In this document: positions 1 through 5,635 of the stretch, one piece after another
How the letters are laid out: every line of letters starts with the position of its first letter
How positions within the stretch are numbered: position 1 is the stretch's first letter
NCBI GenBank assembly: GCA_003601795.1
Contig: PIXU01000077.1
Span: 1-6,043 of the forward strand
Source of the DNA: Candidatus Methanophagales archaeon
Lineage (GTDB): Archaea; Halobacteriota; Syntropharchaeia; Alkanophagales; Methanospirareceae
Length of the DNA: 6,043 bases
Reading direction: 5' to 3'
The notes under the pieces: model-generated
Database searches by the model: none
Told to the model about the DNA's origin: nothing
Seen by the model: the letters and a program-made list of their open reading frames with translations, nothing else
Translations under genes and position numbers: made by a program

Positions 1-425
1 AATGAATCAACCCTGGCAGAGAAACCGATTGTAGAATCACTACAGCCGACGAAAGTCTTATTTCCGGTTTCATTTTTCTCGATTATCAATGATGCACCTG
101 ATTTTTCCGCTATATGCAAGCCGCGTAGTATTCTTGAGGTATTGCTCAAATACATGACATCGGTTCCTGTATTGACTTCGTGGTCTTCTGCTGAGAAGTC
201 GTGAATACAGCTTGCGGTTTCGCTATTTCTTGCAGTCAGGTCGAGTGAATAGCGACTCCCCACGATAGGATTGGCATGAGTATTAAAACGATAGTCTTCT
301 TCCACTGCCATCCTGCCTGTTGTATCAGCGTTGTAAAAAAAGCTGACAGAGCTGCCAGAAGCGCTGCTTGCCGATACTAAAGAGAAAAGAATCGCTGCAA
401 TGACCAAAAGCGCTATTTTTTCCAT
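1..425 (-). CDS. Secreted paralogue protein, copy 1 (partial, 3' end outside the window)
   Basis: This reading frame starts at an ATG at 423-425 and stays open for 141 codons to the window edge, so its C-terminus is not visible. It begins MEKIALLVIAAILFSLVSA, a typical Sec signal peptide, with likely cleavage near the SSA that follows. The mature part starts SGSSVSFFYNADTTGRM. From the DYRFNTHANP segment on it is nearly identical to the complete paralogue at 1334-2011: seven base differences in 296 aligned bases, five of them synonymous, giving one S/N and one I/M change. It keeps the first two cysteines and the NTS, NET and NKT sequons of that paralogue. Compared with it, this copy has three extra residues (GSS) just after the signal peptide, several substitutions up to the EEDYRFN segment, and a weaker ribosome site. 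An in-frame ATG at 468-470 would add 15 residues. I do not recognise a named family. An exported surface glycoprotein is an inference from the signal peptide and sequons. Confidence 0.85.
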   Translation of the reverse strand, partial: MEKIALLVIAAILFSLVSASSASGSSVSFFYNADTTGRMAVEEDYRFNTHANPIVGSRYSLDLTARNSETASCIHDFSAEDHEVNTGTDVMYLSNTSRILRGLHIAEKSGASLIIEKNETGNKTFVGCSDSTIGFSARVDS

Positions 426-436
426 TTCTTTTCGTA

Positions 437-440
437 TCCT
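437..440 (-). promoter_or_regulatory. Weak ribosome binding site of copy 1
   Basis: AGGA lies 12 bases ahead of the ATG at 425. The leader aligns with that of the complete paralogue (ATAGGATACGAAAAG against ATAGGAGGTGAAAAC), so the GGAGGTGA there appears as GGATACGA here. A stronger GGAGG occurs at 491-495, but it is 20 bases from the upstream in-frame ATG at 470, which is too far for a normal site. Which start is used cannot be settled from the sequence. Confidence 0.4.
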
Positions 441-513
441 ATTATAAATTTGTATTTGGACATTACACATAAAACTTCTTTCTATTTTTTCCTCCTACCC
501 TACTTTTTAGAAC

Positions 514-530
514 TTGGTATCAAATACCAA
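514..530. repeat. Perfect 7-bp inverted repeat with a 3-base centre
   Basis: TTGGTATCAAATACCAA has two perfect 7-bp arms (514-520 and 524-530). It lies 25 bases beyond the stop codon of the secreted protein at 556-1248 and about 90 bases ahead of the ATG of copy 1. On the minus strand it is followed by GTTCTAAAAAG and not by a T-run, so it does not look like an intrinsic terminator. It could be an operator for copy 1 or an RNA hairpin at the 3' end of the upstream message. The rest of the gap 426-555 is AT-rich and holds no gene. Confidence 0.5.
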
Positions 531-555
531 ACAGCGAGAAGTACGAGAAGAGAGG

Positions 556-1248
556 TTACGGCGTGGTAATTTTTGACGTGTAAGCAATGACCTTATAGAA
601 CTCGAACGAGCCATTCGCCGTGGACTCTTCCTCATATGACCATTTGGACCAAAGCCCACCGTTAGAGGCATTCACGACATACATACTCGCGCCGGCAGAC
701 ACTTTACCGTTAGCCAGAGCCCCTTCCTTTTCCCCTCCTGCATATATCTTGTACTGCACGCCTACCGGGTCATCGGTTAGCCCTACTTTAGTTGTTGTCG
801 CAGTTAGCATATTAGTGCCTGTCAGCATGCTATAAGCATCTACTTCCTCGTAGCTTGCCCCCTTTGTGGTGTATCCGGAATAAATAGAAGTTAGACCGAT
901 ATTTTCTGTCATGTCCATAGCACCCACTTTCGTGCTATTCCCTCCGGTGGCGGCATAATTGCAATTGAAAACGGAGTGGGTTTCCAATCCCTTTACAGTG
1001 TTGAGGTAATGATACAGGGAAGAGTTATCACTGTTCGTACCAAAGGCGGTGAAGGAATACTGAACCTCTTTTATAGATGATCCCTCATACGAGATGACTT
1101 TGCCGTTGTAATTATCATTTGCTTTTATATCGCCATTACCCGTGAGATTATAAGAGAAAGAAACGCCAGCATTTACGCTACCGATAGCGTAAATCAACAT
1201 GAATATCGCAATCAATGCGCCGATAATTACCCATCTTCTTCTGTTCAT
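556..1248 (-). CDS. Secreted VSFSY-type protein, divergent member
   Basis: This is a 230-residue exported protein of unknown function. Residues 1-27 (MNRRRWVIIGALIAIFMLIY, then AIGSVNA) are a signal peptide with an arginine-rich start and a V-N-A cleavage site. The mature protein opens GVSFSYNLTGNGDIKANDNY. This mirrors the SVSFSYTADTSGRLMVGEDY opening of the paralogue at 1334-2011, although the rest is not alignable by eye. There are five N-glycosylation sequons (N34, N75, N104, N193, N212), one cysteine (C96) and many Gly, Ser, Thr and Tyr residues. No C-terminal membrane anchor or sorting signal is visible, so it is either released or held non-covalently at the cell surface. The start is supported by GGAGA at 1255-1259. 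It lies between the two close paralogues in the same orientation. A surface-layer-associated or adhesive role is possible but unproven. The lone arginine cluster is not a convincing Tat motif. Confidence 0.85.
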   Translation of the reverse strand: MNRRRWVIIGALIAIFMLIYAIGSVNAGVSFSYNLTGNGDIKANDNYNGKVISYEGSSIKEVQYSFTAFGTNSDNSSLYHYLNTVKGLETHSVFNCNYAATGGNSTKVGAMDMTENIGLTSIYSGYTTKGASYEEVDAYSMLTGTNMLTATTTKVGLTDDPVGVQYKIYAGGEKEGALANGKVSAGASMYVVNASNGGLWSKWSYEEESTANGSFEFYKVIAYTSKITTP

Positions 1249-1254
1249 CTTTTA

Positions 1255-1259
1255 TCTCC
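1255..1259 (-). promoter_or_regulatory. Ribosome binding site of the divergent secreted protein
   Basis: GGAGA on the minus strand lies six bases ahead of the ATG at 1246-1248. It fixes this start codon. No clear TATA element is seen between the gene and the terminator at 1301-1329, so its own promoter is not evident. It may depend on read-through from the gene upstream. Confidence 0.6.
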
Positions 1260-1300
1260 ATCCATCGCATCCCATAGCGCTAATTCGCTTGCATTGAAAG

Positions 1301-1329
1301 AAAAAAAGAGGGAATGAAAAAAATCCCTC
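1301..1329 (-). terminator. Hairpin plus oligo-T terminator after the complete paralogue
   Basis: Read on the minus strand, GAGGGA (1324-1329) and TCCCTC (1308-1313) form a perfect 6-bp stem around a 10-base T-rich loop, followed directly by seven Ts (1301-1307). It begins four bases after the TAG stop of the gene at 1334-2011. A second run of seven Ts lies in the loop. Archaeal RNA polymerase terminates at oligo-T runs, so either tract could act. Confidence 0.7.
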
Positions 1330-1333
1330 ATCT

Positions 1334-2011
1334 CTATATCCATGGTCGTGTCACATTGTAGAGAGCTGTGAAGTTGAAATCCCCAAATCGTCCCCCTACG
1401 TGGCTGGATATCCGTTCGGTAGAGCGAAGAACATATTCGTTGCAATAGCCGGCACAACCTCCTCTGCCGTTCCACCGCCCTTCCCCTTCGCTACTTGTAG
1501 CACGGAGATTAGCATCATAATTCCCTTTGCCCTTTGTATCGATATCGTATGTCTGAGACCCATCCTTGATCCAACCCGTTGTAACAAAGCGTTGTAATGA
1601 ATCAACCCTGGCAGAGAAACCGATTGTAGAATCACTACAGCCGACGAAAGTCTTATTTCCGGTTTCATTTTTCTCGATTATCAATGATGCCCCAGATTTT
1701 TCCGCTATATGCAAGCCGCGTAGCATTCTTGAAGTATTGCTCAAATACATGACATCGGTTCCTGTATTGACTTCGTGATCTTCTGCTGAGAAGTCGTGAA
1801 TACAGCTTGCGGTTTCGCTATTTCTTGCAGTCAGGTCGAGTGAATAGCGATTTCCCACGATAGGATTGGCATGAGTATTAAAACGATAGTCCTCACCCAC
1901 CATCAACCTGCCTGACGTATCTGCGGTGTAAGAAAAGCTGACTGAGGCGCTGCTCGCCGTTACTAAAGAGAAAAGAATCGCAGCAATGGCCAAAAGCGCT
2001 ATTTTTTTCAT
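1334..2011 (-). CDS. Secreted paralogue protein, copy 2 (complete)
   Basis: This is a 225-residue exported protein and the complete relative of the partial gene at the left edge. Residues 1-22 (MKKIALLAIAAILFSLVTAS, then SA) form a signal peptide, and the mature chain starts SVSFSYTADTSGRLMVGEDY. Five N-glycosylation sequons are present (N92, N115, N119, N213, N219). So are four cysteines (C70, C125, C186, C190), enough for two disulfides, which fits an extracellular protein. A Gly/Arg-rich stretch with the GGCAGYC motif lies near residues 178-190. No C-terminal anchor is seen and the chain ends NVTRPWI. The ATG is set by a full GGAGGTGA at 2021-2028. A TATA element and a palindrome lie upstream and a terminator directly follows, so it looks like a single-gene transcription unit. 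I do not recognise the family. A surface glycoprotein role is inferred from composition only. Confidence 0.88.
   Translation of the reverse strand: MKKIALLAIAAILFSLVTASSASVSFSYTADTSGRLMVGEDYRFNTHANPIVGNRYSLDLTARNSETASCIHDFSAEDHEVNTGTDVMYLSNTSRMLRGLHIAEKSGASLIIEKNETGNKTFVGCSDSTIGFSARVDSLQRFVTTGWIKDGSQTYDIDTKGKGNYDANLRATSSEGEGRWNGRGGCAGYCNEYVLRSTERISSHVGGRFGDFNFTALYNVTRPWI
1596..1891 (-). repeat. Near-identical core shared with positions 1-296
   Basis: This block matches positions 1-296 without gaps at an offset of 1595 bases, with seven mismatches counted by eye. The two blocks are direct repeats inside the two paralogous genes. The similarity drops abruptly beyond 296/1891, in the codons for the mature N-terminus, and partly returns in the signal-peptide codons. 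The match may continue past the left window edge. Confidence 0.9.
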
Positions 2012-2020
2012 TTTTTGTTT

Positions 2021-2028
2021 TCACCTCC
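2021..2028 (-). promoter_or_regulatory. Full-consensus ribosome binding site of copy 2
   Basis: GGAGGTGA lies nine bases ahead of the ATG at 2009-2011. It matches the complement of a typical archaeal 16S rRNA 3' end and is the strongest ribosome site in the window. It suggests this secreted protein can be made in quantity. Confidence 0.85.
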
Positions 2029-2047
2029 TATATCATTTTTGCTTTCA

Positions 2048-2068
2048 ACATATGTTCGTAACATATGT
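2048..2068. promoter_or_regulatory. Perfect 21-bp inverted repeat, probable operator
   Basis: The arms ACATATGTT (2048-2056) and AACATATGT (2060-2068) are perfect reverse complements around the centre CGT. It lies 36-57 bases ahead of the start of copy 2. It covers the place where transcription should start if the TATA element at 2086-2093 is used. A dimeric regulator bound here would block polymerase in the way known for archaeal repressors. The operator role is inferred; the symmetry is seen directly. Confidence 0.6.
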
Positions 2069-2085
2069 CAATAGCATATATTCGG

Positions 2086-2093
2086 ATTTATAA
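2086..2093 (-). promoter_or_regulatory. Putative TATA box for copy 2
   Basis: TTATAAAT on the minus strand fits an archaeal TATA element. Initiation about 25 bases downstream would fall near 2063-2067 and give a leader of roughly 50 bases carrying the GGAGGTGA site. ATATATGC at 2075-2082 is an alternative. Confidence 0.5.
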
Positions 2094-2137
2094 CATAAAA
2101 AGATGAAGGGTCTTTATATCAGAACCTGAGGTTAGAA

Positions 2138-3427
2138 CTAATCAAATTCCACATCAATCTTCTTACCTGCTATCTCTTCCAAAACCTCCGATAAAAAAAC
2201 CTCTTTCTCTCTAAGTTCCTCTTTCAACGAACCTACGTGTTTTTTTGTTCGCTCTATTTCTTCCTGTAAACGAGCTAGTTGTCCCTTAGCCGAAATAATT
2301 GATCTTTCGACCTCTTCTTTTTCCTTGAGTATTGACATATTGGAAATCTTGCCTTTGACCTCTTCAATTCTCGATTGTAGCTCATCATGTTTTTCTTTTA
2401 TCAGGGATAACTCGCTATTTAACAGATGGTCTATCCATTTCAGTGCCGTATCTCGCTTTCGCTCCTTCAGGATAGAGACATCTCCTTCGATTACATTCCT
2501 TATAGAGAGTAAAAATTTGATTATATCTTCGTCAAGTGCTCGAATAGGGGAGAACAGGATAGAAGATACTGCTCTTCTCTCTTCAGGAGTGAGAGTATGC
2601 CGTCCAGTTTCGTCCTGCTTCTTTAATAGGTGGAGTGCTTTGTTTATGGGGTAGAATAATTTGCCGACATCCAATTCGAGCGCATTTAATTCCTTCTCCA
2701 GGGAAAACAATCTGGATTCGAGCTCTTTGAACTGCATCCATTCTTCCTGTTCTTCAATCGCGCTTAATCTTTTCCCTTCTATTTCGATTTTCCCTTCGAG
2801 TACTGAGCACTCTTCTTCTAAAGCACAAACGTTCTCTTTTTCCTTTTTTATCCTTAATTTCAGCTCTTTTATATCTACTACCAGCCCTGGCACTTGTTCT
2901 AAATTCAAAATCTGACTTTCTTTACCCTTTATGGGCGTGATAAGTTGGTCAAGCACGGTTTTTAATTGATTTAAGTCCGCTACGAGTTCCTTAACCTCCT
3001 CTGGAAACAGTGAGCGAACATAGTAGATTATCCTGGATGATTTGTGAAAAATAAAATTGATGCTGGATGTAGTTGCTTCATAAAAAGACAAGACTGCTTT
3101 ATAATTGGTTTGCGCAGGAATCAACATTTTTTCAGTCAGCGAGTAGAGATTTTTTACCATCTTATCGCGGTTTGACAACCCAATTTTTGCAATCTGCGCT
3201 GGCATATTCTCAACTGGTTCGGCGTCCTGAAGCTCGGAGACGTGCTGTTTAAGCCTCTCACATATATTACTTATCTCTTTATATGACTGGTGGGCATTTG
3301 TGCTCAGACCATGAAATAGCGATTTAGAGGCCACCCCTAACCAGCTATCTATTTCATCGAATGCCACTGAGGACGGTATTTTCTCCTTGCGCATGATTCT
3401 ATCAATATTTAGCCACTTACGTTTCAT
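2138..3427 (-). CDS. Large coiled-coil protein of unknown function, divergent from atpI
   Basis: This is a 429-residue cytoplasmic protein with no signal peptide or membrane segment. Residues 1-145 look mixed helical and contain IGLSNRDKMVKNLYSLTEKM. Residues about 180-250 and 340-420 are highly charged heptad-like coiled coils (for example KEKEEVERSIISAKGQLARL). Between them lies a helical segment near 255-315 with LTPEERRAVSSILFSPIRAL. This helix-hinge-helix layout resembles an antiparallel coiled-coil hairpin of the SMC/Rad50 kind. However, no Walker A, Walker B or ABC signature is present, so it is not such an ATPase. I chose the ATG at 3425-3427. A GTG at 3440-3442 would add five residues (MFFSE), but it sits where the TATA element at 3459-3466 predicts transcription to begin. 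It is divergent from the ATP synthase gene with a 101-base gap. A scaffold or assembly role is possible; no function can be assigned. Confidence 0.85.
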   Translation of the reverse strand: MKRKWLNIDRIMRKEKIPSSVAFDEIDSWLGVASKSLFHGLSTNAHQSYKEISNICERLKQHVSELQDAEPVENMPAQIAKIGLSNRDKMVKNLYSLTEKMLIPAQTNYKAVLSFYEATTSSINFIFHKSSRIIYYVRSLFPEEVKELVADLNQLKTVLDQLITPIKGKESQILNLEQVPGLVVDIKELKLRIKKEKENVCALEEECSVLEGKIEIEGKRLSAIEEQEEWMQFKELESRLFSLEKELNALELDVGKLFYPINKALHLLKKQDETGRHTLTPEERRAVSSILFSPIRALDEDIIKFLLSIRNVIEGDVSILKERKRDTALKWIDHLLNSELSLIKEKHDELQSRIEEVKGKISNMSILKEKEEVERSIISAKGQLARLQEEIERTKKHVGSLKEELREKEVFLSEVLEEIAGKKIDVEFD

Positions 3428-3458
3428 CTCAGAAAAAAACACCTCGCTTTTTTACCTA

Positions 3459-3466
3459 TATTTAAA
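3459..3466 (-). promoter_or_regulatory. TATA box for the coiled-coil gene
   Basis: TTTAAATA on the minus strand matches the archaeal TATA consensus. Transcription would start about 25 bases downstream, near 3435-3440, leaving a leader of only about ten bases before the ATG at 3427. This favours that ATG over the GTG at 3442. Confidence 0.5.
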
Positions 3467-3474
3467 TTTATATC
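3467..3474 (+). promoter_or_regulatory. Putative TATA box for atpI
   Basis: TTTATATC on the plus strand directly abuts the opposite-strand TATA element. Initiation about 25 bases downstream (near 3495) would give a leader of about 35 bases. Only a weak purine-rich AGGGA (3522-3526) precedes the ATG at 3529. Confidence 0.45.
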
Positions 3475-3528
3475 ACAAATAGCTTAAAACTTACCTGATA
3501 ACTAAAGTGTAAAGTAGGGATAGGGAAG

Positions 3529-5634
3529 ATGCTGAAGCCTGTGGAGATGAGGGAACTGAGAATTGTTACCCTAAATGACCATATAGACGGGGTAATCAAA
3601 AGAATTGATGCCTTGGGCTCCGTTCATCTTACAGATATAAAGGAGTTCTTAGAGGATTGGGAAGGGCTAATAGAACCTTCAAAGGCTGATGCGGTATTAA
3701 TAAGAAGCTCGGAACTTCTGGCGCGGATAGATAACCTGATAGCTTTGTTACGACCTCAGACAGAGGGAAAAAAGAGCTTGAGGGAGATGCTGTTTAAAAC
3801 ACCGGAAGAAGAAAAAGGAGCGAAGGCAAGGGTGGAGGAGATAGGGTTAGAAGAGATAGAGAAAGAGTTTAGTGAATTAGAGCACACGGTAACCACGTTA
3901 ATGAGTGAGAATGCGACCTTAAAAGAAGAATTATCAAATACAAAGCAACTATTGATGATATTGAAGATATTAGAAGATTTTGGCATTGATTTAGATTTCG
4001 TAGGTGAGCATGAATTTATCGCGGTGTATGCGGGAAAGTTGCCGATCAGTAATTTAGAAGAGTTGGGAAACACTCTTGAATCGATATCCGGGGAAAATCA
4101 CCTCGTGATGTCGAAAAAGATAGTGGAGGGAGAAGAGGGGGCTTTTGCGGTGATTGTAACCTTAAGAAAGGATAAAGAGGAAGTGAATAGGGCGCTGATG
4201 CGGTTGGACTTCGATTGTTGGCAGTCTCCGGAAGACATTCCCGATTCTACAAAGGACGCGATAGCGGAATCGGAGACAAGGATAAAGAGGCTGGAGAGCG
4301 AAATAAAGGATAAGGAACGAGAAATAGAGGAACTAAGAAGAGAAAAGGTTAAAGACATGCTCGTGATGCAAGAGCTAGTGCAAATAGAGGAAAACAAGGC
4401 AAAGGTAAAGGTTCTATTCGGTAAAACCGAACGAGTGCGAGTTATTGAAGGCTGGACACCTAAAGAAAAGGTAGAGGATGTAATAGCTGGGATAAACGAG
4501 GAGACGGGCGGATTTTCTATCGTAGAGGTGAGACAGCCAAAGCGAGACGATGCGCGAGTGCCTTCTTTGCTGAACAACCCACGAATAGTAAAGCCTTTTG
4601 AATCCGTAATTAAGATGTATGGACATCCATCATACAAGGATATAGACCCAACGCTAATTACTGCTATAATGTTTCCCCTTCTTTTCGGTCTTATGTTCCC
4701 TGATATAGGGCATGGCTTTTTTATACTTTTGCTCGGCTTGGCATTGACCCGCTTTACGGGTCTGGGAAAAGGAATGAGAGAAATGGGCATAATTGTCATG
4801 CTATGCGGGCTTTGTTCATTGGCTGCCGGCGCATTATTCGGCGAATTCTTTGGATTTAGCCATCATGCATCAAAGTTGGTTGGGGCTTCAGTAGAAGGAG
4901 TAGTTGTTCCTGAGTGGCTTATTATCACATGGAATCCATTTGAACCGATAGAGGATATTAAACTCTTTTTCGTGCTGACCATGCTGATAGGAGCATTGCA
5001 CATGGGTCTTGGCTTGCTCTTCAACGTAATATCCAATTTCTCTGACAGAAACATATTGGGGGTGATACGAGGATTTGTAAAAATCTGGTGTTTGTCCGGC
5101 GCTCTTTATTTCTTACTCGTTTTATTCGGCATCCGGCTCTTCGAGCTGAAAGCAGGCATTGTAATTTTCATCATGCTCCCTATTCTTTTGCTGTTTGGGC
5201 TCAAGATCATTTCCGAGTTGAAGCATGGGGGAGGCGTGGAAAACAGTAACGGGGAAACGAAGGAGAAGAGGGCAATCATGGACTACATCATTATCCTTAT
5301 AGATGGCGTGATAGATGCACTGCTGGAGAACTTCTTCAGATTTCTTGCCAACATCGTTTCTTATGGCAGGATACTCGCTTTAGCATTGTGTCATGCAGCG
5401 TTAATCGAGGTGTTCATTCTTCTAACTTTCATGTGCTTGCAGATAAATCCAACGATAGGACCCGTGATAGCCGCGGTCGTGTTCATACTCGGGACTGCTA
5501 TTGTGATAATACTTGAGGCGATAATGGCTGGTATCCATACCATCAGGCTGCATTTCTACGAGTGGTTCACGAAATTTTATGAGGGGGGAGGGGTGGAATT
5601 CTCGCCTTTTAAGTTCCACAGAACTTATACATAA
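3529..5634 (+). CDS. atpI: A-type ATP synthase subunit I (subunit a / stator)
   Basis: Subunit I of the archaeal A1Ao ATP synthase forms the ion half-channels next to the rotor ring of K subunits and anchors the peripheral stalks. The 701 residues show the family layout. A soluble domain runs to about 365, with charged coiled coils near 105-145 and 245-290. A membrane domain follows from about 372, starting at DPTLITAIMFPLLFGLMFPD and holding roughly eight helices. The essential channel arginine is R614 in SYGRILALALCHAAL, equivalent to yeast Vph1 R735. E663 and R673 (LEAIMAGIHTIRLHFYEWF) match Vph1 E789 and R799 with the same spacing. The start MLKPVEMRELRIV is typical of the family, as is the C-terminus with FYEGGG and FSPFK, so the gene looks complete and functional. 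In many archaea subunit H precedes I and subunit K follows. Neither is here: a divergent coiled-coil gene lies upstream and an insertion-sequence remnant lies directly downstream. Confidence 0.97.
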   Translation: MLKPVEMRELRIVTLNDHIDGVIKRIDALGSVHLTDIKEFLEDWEGLIEPSKADAVLIRSSELLARIDNLIALLRPQTEGKKSLREMLFKTPEEEKGAKARVEEIGLEEIEKEFSELEHTVTTLMSENATLKEELSNTKQLLMILKILEDFGIDLDFVGEHEFIAVYAGKLPISNLEELGNTLESISGENHLVMSKKIVEGEEGAFAVIVTLRKDKEEVNRALMRLDFDCWQSPEDIPDSTKDAIAESETRIKRLESEIKDKEREIEELRREKVKDMLVMQELVQIEENKAKVKVLFGKTERVRVIEGWTPKEKVEDVIAGINEETGGFSIVEVRQPKRDDARVPSLLNNPRIVKPFESVIKMYGHPSYKDIDPTLITAIMFPLLFGLMFPDIGHGFFILLLGLALTRFTGLGKGMREMGIIVMLCGLCSLAAGALFGEFFGFSHHASKLVGASVEGVVVPEWLIITWNPFEPIEDIKLFFVLTMLIGALHMGLGLLFNVISNFSDRNILGVIRGFVKIWCLSGALYFLLVLFGIRLFELKAGIVIFIMLPILLLFGLKIISELKHGGGVENSNGETKEKRAIMDYIIILIDGVIDALLENFFRFLANIVSYGRILALALCHAALIEVFILLTFMCLQINPTIGPVIAAVVFILGTAIVIILEAIMAGIHTIRLHFYEWFTKFYEGGGVEFSPFKFHRTYT

Positions 5635-5635
5635 C

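Noticed and set aside
441..448. TTTATAAT on the minus strand as a TATA box for copy 1
   Set aside because: Initiation about 25 bases downstream would fall inside the coding region, so it cannot drive a transcript including the ATG at 425.
1245..1475. Open frame on the minus strand overlapping the end of copy 2 and the terminator
   Set aside because: It lies in another frame of the well-supported secreted protein gene, spans its terminator, and has no ribosome site or family resemblance.
2123..2133. Small hairpin AACC-TGA-GGTT after the coiled-coil gene, with a T5 tract at 2097-2101
   Set aside because: A 4-bp stem and five Ts some 20 bases away are too weak to call a terminator.
2138..3427. 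Coiled-coil gene as an SMC/Rad50/SbcC ATPase
   Set aside because: The coiled-coil hairpin resembles these proteins but no Walker A, Walker B or signature motif is present and the length is far too short.
4098..4799. A 233-codon open frame on the minus strand opposite atpI
   Set aside because: It is the complement of a clearly coding atpI region, is Ser/Ile/Thr-rich as expected of antisense to Glu/Lys/Arg coding sequence, and shows no recognisable domain or ribosome site.
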